DNA of 9,383 bases from Clostridia bacterium (GTDB taxonomy: Bacteria > Bacillota > Clostridia > Christensenellales > CAG-917): positions 1-9,383 of the forward strand of contig CAAEDU010000063.1 of NCBI GenBank assembly GCA_900754695.1, in the 5' to 3' direction. The notes under the pieces are model-generated. The model did not search any database, had not been told where the DNA came from, and saw only the letters and a program-made list of their open reading frames with translations. Shown piece by piece: positions 1 to 4,958 of the stretch (positions are counted from its first letter, which is position 1; each line of letters starts with the position of its first letter). The translations under genes and the position numbers were made by a program.

Positions 1-30
1 AAAGTTAAATTTATGATAATTTAATATTAC

Positions 31-110
31 GGATCGTCGCTTTGCCGCGACGGCGAGGTCATATGACCCGCAAAAGCTGCGGAAACAGTAGGGTATTTCC
101 GCGGGAAAGA
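31..110. other. GC-rich island of overlapping hairpins
   Basis: This island holds several perfect short inverted repeats. CGTCGC (35-40) pairs with GCGACG (47-52). GGTCATATGACC (57-68) is a 12-bp palindrome. CCGCA (68-72) pairs with TGCGG (78-82). GCGGAAA (79-85) pairs with TTTCCGC (96-102). TTTCC (96-100) pairs with GGAAA (104-108). Several are mutually exclusive, as expected of a structured RNA, an attenuator-like element or a degraded terminator cluster. No T-tract follows any stem, and it matches no riboswitch or T-box signature I recognise. Confidence 0.4.
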
Positions 111-300
111 CGGCGGCAGAGCGCGCTTCTTCGGCAGGTCAACAAAATTTCATTATCATTAAATATGTTTTACTGCGAGATTTCAATACATATGTCGCAT
201 ACGCAGTCGAATGGCAAAATAGGCTTAATTTTCTTGAAATTTTAATGAAAGAAAGTAATTATCTTTATCATGAAAGGCGGGAATTTAATTTTAATTTAAT

Positions 301-327
301 TTGAATGATAGGCTAAATAAATATACT
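301..327 (+). promoter_or_regulatory. Possible promoter of lipoprotein gene 1
   Basis: A -10-like TATACT (322-327, 5 of 6 matches to TATAAT) lies 15 bp after a weak -35-like TTGAAT (301-306). The short spacer lowers confidence. Transcription would start near 334, exactly at the base of the GGCATA/TATGCC hairpin, giving a leader of about 45 nt. A perfect TATAAT at 356-361 sits too close to the ribosome-binding site to produce a translatable mRNA. Confidence 0.35.
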
Positions 328-334
328 GACAATA

Positions 335-349
335 GGCATAAAGTATGCC
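335..349 (+). promoter_or_regulatory. Leader hairpin or operator before lipoprotein gene 1
   Basis: GGCATA (335-340) and TATGCC (344-349) form a perfect 6-bp inverted repeat with a 3-nt AAG loop, 16 nt before the AAGGAG ribosome-binding site (365-370). If the promoter just upstream is real, the hairpin sits at the 5' end of the mRNA, where such stems commonly protect against decay. It could instead be a small operator. Confidence 0.4.
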
Positions 350-377
350 CAAAACTATAATCAAAAGGAGAAAATTT

Positions 378-3300
378 ATGAAGCGGAAAATGTTTCTGAT
401 CGTCATTTCGGTCCTCGTCCTCTGCCTCACCTGCGGAATGCTTTTCGTGGCGTGCAACGACAAGAACGAAGGCAACGATAATGGCGGAAAGGACCCCGGC
501 GATGTCGATATTCCCGATACCGCGGCAGATATTCTGACTGAAGTCGTCAAGAACTTTGGCGAAGTCAAGGCAGATACCACCGGTGCTAAGGAATTCAACC
601 TCGGTCTTGACATCACCGACGCCGATAACGAACCGGTGTTCAGCCTTGTGTTCGAAACCATTGACGGAGACGATTTCATTTATGCTTCCGTCGGTGACGA
701 CGCAATGACCAAGTTCAACGGGCTCGACCTCGGCGGCACTGTTGAGACTGTTTTAAGCTGGTTCGGCAGCGGTCTGAGCATTGCGGGCACGTCGATCCCG
801 TTTGATGCGGAGCAATTCGTTGCAAGTGGTCTTATTGAGACGATCACCGGCTTCAATGTCATCGGCAACTTTGCAAAGAGCTCTGACGGCAATTCCTACA
901 GCCTCCAGCTCAATCTCTCCGCGATCGCGGGCCTGCTCTCCGGCTTTGAGAAAACGATCAATGACTGGATCGCGAACAGCGGCTACGCCGACATCATCAA
1001 CACCGTGATCGACGCCGTTTACGGCCTCATCATCCCCGAGGAAGCCGCCACTTCCACCGAAGGTGGTTCGGATGACGCAAGTCCCGCCACGGTGACGGAG
1101 CTTGTGGAGGCTATTGCGGACAACTACACTCTGACCTTCTATTTCGGTTTTGAGGACAACACCGGCAAGGACGCGGCGGCTGAAAAGGCGGCGCAGCCCT
1201 TCGGCGACCTCGCTCTCAGCAGCAAGGTCATGGCAGCCCGCGAAGCGGACGCCCGGAACCTCCTCAACTTCGCCTTCGACGGCACTGCGGAGCTCAAAGA
1301 CGCGGAAGGCACCGTCACGGGCAGATATGACATCGACGTCGACATCGACCTCGACATCTTCCCGCTCATCCCCGCCATCCTCGACTGCGTGACCGTGACC
1401 GTTGACGAAGAGACCGGCAGCGGAATGCCCTCCGGCTTCGTTGTCGACGACGAGAAACTCGAAGGCATCATCTCCGCTGTGAAGGAGATGGGCTACATCA
1501 GCATTGAGGTGAACGAACTCAATCTTGATGCGGAAGGCACCTTCAAGAAGAACATCCTCACCATCTACTCCGACTTTGCAGAGGGCAACGCGATCGTTCA
1601 GCTCAACGGCGAAATGATCATCATTATCCCCGTTGCGATGGGCGGTGTGTTTGACTTCGACGCTCTCGCGGGCTTTATTGCCGACGCGATCGGCGGCACT
1701 GTCGCACAGGCCGAAGAGGGCACCGAAGAGGGCGGCGAAGAGACCGGTCTCGACATCATGGCGCTCCTCGGCGACATCTTCGGACTCACCAACTTCAACG
1801 TCTTTGCAGAGGACTTCGACTTCGAAGCCGCTGCGGCTGACGTTGTGGCAAACGGACTTACCCTCCGCATGAGCGGTCTCATGGACGTCATCGACCAGAT
1901 CACGGACGTTGACGCGGACGTTGCACTCGGCATGTCGCTGCGCGATCTGCTTCCCGCTCTTTGGAAGAATGCGGAGACCATGACCATCAAGATCGAGAGT
2001 GCGGGCTTCGGCAACGCGGTGAGAGTGGATCAGGCAGACCTCTCTGCGGTCAAGAATGACAGCACTCCCTCCAATGGGCTCGTGAGCGAAGTCACCGACA
2101 TCGACATACAGAAAGTCGTGATCGGCAGCATCAATATGGGTCTTGACTACACCTACACCCTGACCGGCACCGATTTCAACGGTGAAGAAGTGGAGTTCGA
2201 AGGATACATCCTCGGCTATGCCAACGGCACGAGCCTTGACTTCACGCAGGCAGGCGAGCAGACCGTGACGCTGTACGTTGCGGCGGGCAATGCGGGCGAA
2301 AGCCTCATCGGCATGCTGACCGGCATGATCGACCTCACCGGCTATCCCGTGTTCGGCATCTACACCATCGATGTGACCTTTGACGTCCTCGGCGCGGAGA
2401 GCGTGCTTGACGACACCGCCATCATCGGTGCAAACAACACGGCGGATGAGACCTACAACTTCTCTTACTCCGCTCTGTCCACCAGCAGCATGAAGACTCC
2501 TTTCGAGCTGCTCAAAGCATACAGGAGCGGCGTCGGCTACACCGTCGGCTTCCAGATCACCTACGAAGGCGCGAACTATGTCTTCTATATGGATCAGACG
2601 GCATTCAACGCCAACTACAAGATCCTCAATGACGACGGTACGGACATCACCGCAACTGCAGTGAACGAGAGCGGCGACATCGTCCTCCCCGCCGGCAACT
2701 ACAAGATCCAGCTTACGTACAACGGATGGACGGCTGAGGCGAACCTTGCTGTTTCCACCATCGGTATAGCTGCAGCCGTTGCCGATCAGGGCGCGCCCGT
2801 CCTCGGCGAGCAGTACAACTACGGCATCGTCATCACCGAGACCATGCCCAACGGAACCACCGAGACTCTTGCAGCGACCAACCTCAGCTATCGCATAGGC
2901 TCGACCACGATCGCTAATATGCACACCGACGAAGTTGACTTCGACGCGGTCGGCACCTCCGACAGCTCCAACAAGTTCCTCGTCACGCTCGACAAACTGA
3001 CCAACTCCTTCGGCGCACACTATGTCACCGTTGCGGCGACTTCGACGCTCACGGAAAGCAGTGTTTCGAGCATGCGCTTCGACTTCGGCACCGTTGCAAC
3101 GCCCGACTCCGGTCTTACCGCCACCACCAAGGGCACGGGTGCATTCGGCGAGAGCCTCGATAACATCTTCACCATTACGGTCAGCGGACAGAAATACACG
3201 CTGCATTGGAACGGCACGGATTGGGACGCTGTCTATGCTGACGGCGACAACGCGGGTCAGGTCAATGACGCCATCGACGTCACGTTCGAACTGAACTGGC

Positions 3301-3872
3301 GTGCAGACGAAGAGGATGAATTCGCGGGCGGTCCCGTCACGTTGAGCGCACAGGGTTATATCACCAACAACCCCGTCACCAACGGCGCGTCCAATATGCA
3401 GAATATCGACTGGAAAGTCACCGTCGGCGACATGAGCACCACGGGCAGCTTCACCATCAGCCCCGCTTATGTCAACGATTCCGAAGTTACGGTCGGTACA
3501 AATCTCAGCGGCGACACGGGACACACTCTCAACACATATGCACTTGCGGATACGGACAACAACCCCGAAACCGCATCTGTCAGAACTCAGGTTTATATGG
3601 TTTGGGAAGACGGTGCGTATGTCGCAAAGGCGAGAGTTTACAACAGCTCCGACAAGACCTACAGCTTCTATGATGTCGACACCGTGAGCATCAGCCTCAA
3701 AGTTATCGCCATCGACGGCGACAGCGAGAACGATGTGACGGCAAGCATCTTCGATGCCAACGGCGGTTTCAATGCGGCAGGCACCTATCGTGTCGAGTTC
3801 ACGCTGACCACCGGCGACGCCGACTACAACTTCACCACCACCTACACGGTGAATGCGGCGGCACAGGCGTAA
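378..3872 (+). CDS. Large secreted lipoprotein, unknown function (paralogue of 4959-7160)
   Basis: The predicted product has 1164 aa and is anchored on the outer face of the membrane. I chose ATG 378 because AAGGAG (365-370) lies 7 nt upstream and the protein then opens as a signal peptide: MKRK, a hydrophobic core at residues 5-24, and lipobox LFVAC with the lipidated Cys26. An ATG at 345 would add 11 basic residues without a ribosome-binding site. A Gly/Asp/Asn-rich tether (about 27-50) follows. Residues about 50-670 form a core shared with the second lipoprotein, with landmarks YFGF (255-258), PFG (274-276), an alternating Asp strand (318-326) and an acidic Glu/Gly linker (about 443-457). 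Residues about 675-1164 are absent from the paralogue and read as beta-rich, Ig-like sequence, with GNYKIQLTYNG and GTYRVEFTL edge-strand motifs. There are no membrane segments after the signal peptide and no catalytic motif that I recognise. The gene is monocistronic, with its own terminator. It may be a cell-surface binding or adhesion protein. The export call is firm; the function is unknown. Confidence 0.85.
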   Translation: MKRKMFLIVISVLVLCLTCGMLFVACNDKNEGNDNGGKDPGDVDIPDTAADILTEVVKNFGEVKADTTGAKEFNLGLDITDADNEPVFSLVFETIDGDDFIYASVGDDAMTKFNGLDLGGTVETVLSWFGSGLSIAGTSIPFDAEQFVASGLIETITGFNVIGNFAKSSDGNSYSLQLNLSAIAGLLSGFEKTINDWIANSGYADIINTVIDAVYGLIIPEEAATSTEGGSDDASPATVTELVEAIADNYTLTFYFGFEDNTGKDAAAEKAAQPFGDLALSSKVMAAREADARNLLNFAFDGTAELKDAEGTVTGRYDIDVDIDLDIFPLIPAILDCVTVTVDEETGSGMPSGFVVDDEKLEGIISAVKEMGYISIEVNELNLDAEGTFKKNILTIYSDFAEGNAIVQLNGEMIIIIPVAMGGVFDFDALAGFIADAIGGTVAQAEEGTEEGGEETGLDIMALLGDIFGLTNFNVFAEDFDFEAAAADVVANGLTLRMSGLMDVIDQITDVDADVALGMSLRDLLPALWKNAETMTIKIESAGFGNAVRVDQADLSAVKNDSTPSNGLVSEVTDIDIQKVVIGSINMGLDYTYTLTGTDFNGEEVEFEGYILGYANGTSLDFTQAGEQTVTLYVAAGNAGESLIGMLTGMIDLTGYPVFGIYTIDVTFDVLGAESVLDDTAIIGANNTADETYNFSYSALSTSSMKTPFELLKAYRSGVGYTVGFQITYEGANYVFYMDQTAFNANYKILNDDGTDITATAVNESGDIVLPAGNYKIQLTYNGWTAEANLAVSTIGIAAAVADQGAPVLGEQYNYGIVITETMPNGTTETLAATNLSYRIGSTTIANMHTDEVDFDAVGTSDSSNKFLVTLDKLTNSFGAHYVTVAATSTLTESSVSSMRFDFGTVATPDSGLTATTKGTGAFGESLDNIFTITVSGQKYTLHWNGTDWDAVYADGDNAGQVNDAIDVTFELNWRADEEDEFAGGPVTLSAQGYITNNPVTNGASNMQNIDWKVTVGDMSTTGSFTISPAYVNDSEVTVGTNLSGDTGHTLNTYALADTDNNPETASVRTQVYMVWEDGAYVAKARVYNSSDKTYSFYDVDTVSISLKVIAIDGDSENDVTASIFDANGGFNAAGTYRVEFTLTTGDADYNFTTTYTVNAAAQA

Positions 3873-3904
3873 GACACATTCCCTCTGCGGAACGCTATTC
3901 GAAC

Positions 3905-3946
3905 AAGTGCCCCCTTGCATAAGGGGGCACTTGATTTTGCATTTTT
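3905..3946 (+). terminator. Intrinsic terminator of lipoprotein gene 1
   Basis: A perfect 12-bp stem (AAGTGCCCCCTT at 3905-3916 with its complement at 3921-3932) closes a GCAT tetraloop. T-rich sequence follows (TTGATTTTGCATTTTT). It begins about 30 nt after the stop codon. The symmetrical stem may also stop transcription arriving from the rubrerythrin gene on the other strand, although its T-tract on that side is poor. Confidence 0.9.
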
Positions 3947-3956
3947 GTAGTTCCGG

Positions 3957-3970
3957 CGAAAACGTTTTCG
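3957..3970. promoter_or_regulatory. 14-bp palindrome resembling a LacI-family operator
   Basis: CGAAAACGTTTTCG is a perfect palindrome with a central CpG. LacI/GalR-family operators, including the CcpA cre site, usually have this centre (GAAAACGTTTTC-like), though a canonical cre has T and A at the outer positions, not C and G. It lies between two converging genes, just past the terminator, so it has no obvious promoter to control. Confidence 0.4.
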
Positions 3971-3974
3971 GTGC

Positions 3975-4022
3975 GGCAGAAGGGGAGTCTGCCCCAAAGC
4001 CGCGGCGTCGAGCCGCCGCTTT
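3975..4022 (-). terminator. Tandem hairpins after rubrerythrin, weak terminator candidate
   Basis: Two stems lie downstream of the rubrerythrin stop on the minus strand. One is GCGGCG/CGCCGC (4002-4007 with 4014-4019), GC-rich with a 6-nt loop. The other is GGCAGA/TCTGCC (3975-3980 with 3988-3993). Only a short T-run (GGCTTT) follows the first stem on the minus strand, so termination here is plausible but not demonstrated. The 3905-3932 stem may serve as a backstop. Confidence 0.35.
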
Positions 4023-4048
4023 GCCTCAGGTCGGGAACGGCGCGGCGT

Positions 4049-4636
4049 TCAGTCCTCGATTTGTATCATCACGGAGCCTTGTTTGGCTTTGCAGAGGGGG
4101 CATTCCTGCCACGCTTCCTTCGCCGTGGCTTCATAGCCGCAGTCCGCGCACTTCCATTTGACTTTTTCTTTCTTCTTGTACATGGTGCCGTTCTTCATCT
4201 GGCGGTAGAGCTCGGAAAAGAGTTTTTGGTGACAGGTCTCCACTTGGATGATGTTGTCGTAGAGGGCGGCGATCTCCGGGAAGCCTTCCTCGCGCGCGGT
4301 GGCGGCGAACTCGGGGTAGATGCGTTCCGCCTCGTCAAGTTCGTCCTCGGCGGCGATGCGGAGGTTCTCAATGAGGTCCCATTTCTCCTTGAAAGGGTAG
4401 CCTGCGGCGACGTCTATGTTCTCCACCTGTTTTTCCTCGGACTGTTGGATGAAGGTGTAGAACATCCGCGCGTGGTTGAACTCGTTGAAGACGACCTTGT
4501 CCACGAGCTCGGCGAGCTGCTTGTAGCCCTGCATCCGCGCGCCGTATTCGATGAACTCATAGCGCGTGCGCGCCTGGCATTCGCCGGCGTAGGAGCGGGC
4601 GAGGTTGAGATAAGTTTTGCTGTCTTTCAGTTTCAT
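4049..4636 (-). CDS. rbr: Rubrerythrin
   Basis: This 195-aa protein, the usual rubrerythrin length, is a cytoplasmic non-haem diiron peroxidase that reduces hydrogen peroxide to water in anaerobes using electrons passed through its rubredoxin domain. Residues about 1-150 form the four-helix ferritin-like domain. Visible diiron ligands are E19 (in AGECQART), E52 and H55 (NEFNHAR), E99 and E102 (ELDEAERIYP), and E133 and H136 (ETCH). The C-terminal rubredoxin-type site has C163, C166, C179 and C182 in CADCGYEA...CPLC. Nothing essential is missing. ATG 4636 was chosen because GGAGGA (4641-4646, minus strand) precedes it by 4 nt and the protein then begins as in the family (MKLKDSKTYLNLARSYAGE). 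The frame stays open upstream, but that extension is Arg-rich sequence from the GC-rich intergenic region. It is transcribed alone, divergent from lipoprotein gene 2 and convergent with lipoprotein gene 1. In many clostridia such genes are PerR-controlled, and a PerR-box-like palindrome lies upstream at 4834-4848. Confidence 0.96.
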   Translation of the reverse strand: MKLKDSKTYLNLARSYAGECQARTRYEFIEYGARMQGYKQLAELVDKVVFNEFNHARMFYTFIQQSEEKQVENIDVAAGYPFKEKWDLIENLRIAAEDELDEAERIYPEFAATAREEGFPEIAALYDNIIQVETCHQKLFSELYRQMKNGTMYKKKEKVKWKCADCGYEATAKEAWQECPLCKAKQGSVMIQIED

Positions 4637-4774
4637 GATGTCCTCCGATGGTCGTTTGAGAGGAGGATGCCCATTTCCCGCGCTTTTTATACGCGCTTGC
4701 GGGCGTGCGGCACGGGCGCCGTCCCGTGGGAGGGGAGGGCGTCGCCGCATGACGCGTCCCGTCCGCGTCGGCAA

Positions 4775-4804
4775 GGTGCGCGCGACGCGGGTGCGGTGCG
4801 CGCG
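4775..4804. repeat. Tandem 10-mer GGTGCGCGCG with 20-bp period
   Basis: The decamer GGTGCGCGCG occurs exactly at 4775-4784 and again at 4795-4804, a period of 20 bp or about two helical turns. The second copy covers the position where a -35 box would lie for the TATAAT at 4818-4823. This may be a binding site or simply a chance repeat in GC-rich DNA. Confidence 0.5.
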
Positions 4805-4817
4805 TTGCGCGGGAGCG

Positions 4818-4823
4818 TATAAT
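4818..4823 (+). promoter_or_regulatory. Consensus -10 box without a -35, toward lipoprotein gene 2
   Basis: TATAAT matches the sigma-70/SigA -10 consensus exactly and lies at the junction of GC-rich and AT-rich DNA. Seventeen bases upstream the sequence is GGTGCG, which is not a -35 box, and there is no extended TGn motif. It would start transcription near 4830, giving a leader of about 130 nt for the lipoprotein gene. Such promoters usually need an activator, but it may also be a chance match. Confidence 0.35.
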
Positions 4824-4833
4824 GTTTTATTCG

Positions 4834-4848
4834 TTAATATTAATTTAA
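4834..4848. promoter_or_regulatory. PerR-box-like 15-bp AT palindrome
   Basis: The stretch starts with a perfect 10-bp palindrome, TTAATATTAA. Read on the minus strand, the 15-mer TTAAATTAATATTAA agrees at 10 of the 14 specified positions with the PerR consensus TTATAATNATTATAA. It overlaps a weak minus-strand -35-like TTAATA (4838-4843), where a repressor of rubrerythrin would be expected. AT-rich sequence produces such matches easily, so this is only a candidate. Confidence 0.3.
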
Positions 4849-4958
4849 TGTACCTTAAAGATTTCTTGAGAAAACTCAAAAAATCAGGCGCCGGCGGTGG
4901 TATTGTGTAGGGTGAGAGTAGGCTTTTTTTGGGCTGAGTTCATTATAAGGAGTAAATT

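Larger units (their letters stand above)
1..377. other. Gene-free upstream region
   Basis: No credible gene lies here. The only open frame (about 42-245) starts at TTG, lacks a ribosome-binding site and encodes an Arg-rich, unrecognisable peptide. All three forward frames hit stops within the first 25 bases, so no upstream gene tail enters the window. The first 30 bases are AT-rich, 31-140 is GC-rich and dense in small inverted repeats, and 140-377 is AT-rich and carries the likely promoter, leader hairpin and ribosome-binding site of the lipoprotein gene that follows. Confidence 0.7.
4637..4958. other. Divergent intergenic region between rubrerythrin and lipoprotein gene 2
   Basis: The region has two parts. 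4660-4817 is strongly GC-rich with CG-dense short repeats. 4818-4882 is AT-rich and carries the only promoter-like sequence. No gene is supported in either direction. Weak signals include a minus-strand TATAAA (4686-4691, no -35) about 50 bp before rubrerythrin, a minus-strand TTAATA (4838-4843) with TATACG (4816-4821) at 16-bp spacing, and a small inverted repeat TTGAG/CTCAA (4866-4870 with 4875-4879). The ribosome-binding site of lipoprotein gene 2 is AAGGAG at 4947-4952. Confidence 0.6.

Noticed and set aside
42..245. Short forward frame of 67 codons in the upstream region
   Set aside because: It has a TTG start, no ribosome-binding site and Arg-rich low-information sequence overlapping hairpins.
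345..377. Earlier ATG start for lipoprotein gene 1
   Set aside because: It lacks a ribosome-binding site and would put 11 basic residues before a normal signal peptide. AAGGAG at 365-370 points to ATG 378.
753..3920. A 1055-codon open frame on the minus strand, opposite lipoprotein gene 1
   Set aside because: Its codons are exact reverse complements of the forward codons (same triplet register), so it stays open simply because the forward gene avoids TTA, CTA and TCA. It has no ribosome-binding site and no family resemblance, while the forward protein has a signal peptide, a paralogue and a terminator.
3971..4822. A 283-codon forward frame across rubrerythrin
   Set aside because: The minus strand encodes complete rubrerythrin with all metal ligands. 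The forward frame is a shadow and runs into GC-rich intergenic sequence.
4637..4879. N-terminal extension of rubrerythrin to an earlier start
   Set aside because: The extra 81 residues are Arg/Pro-rich translation of GC-rich intergenic DNA. The family start at 4636 has its own GGAGGA site.
4866..4879. TTGAG/CTCAA inverted repeat as a terminator
   Set aside because: The stem is only 5 bp and AT-rich, with no T-tract after it on either strand and no gene ending nearby.
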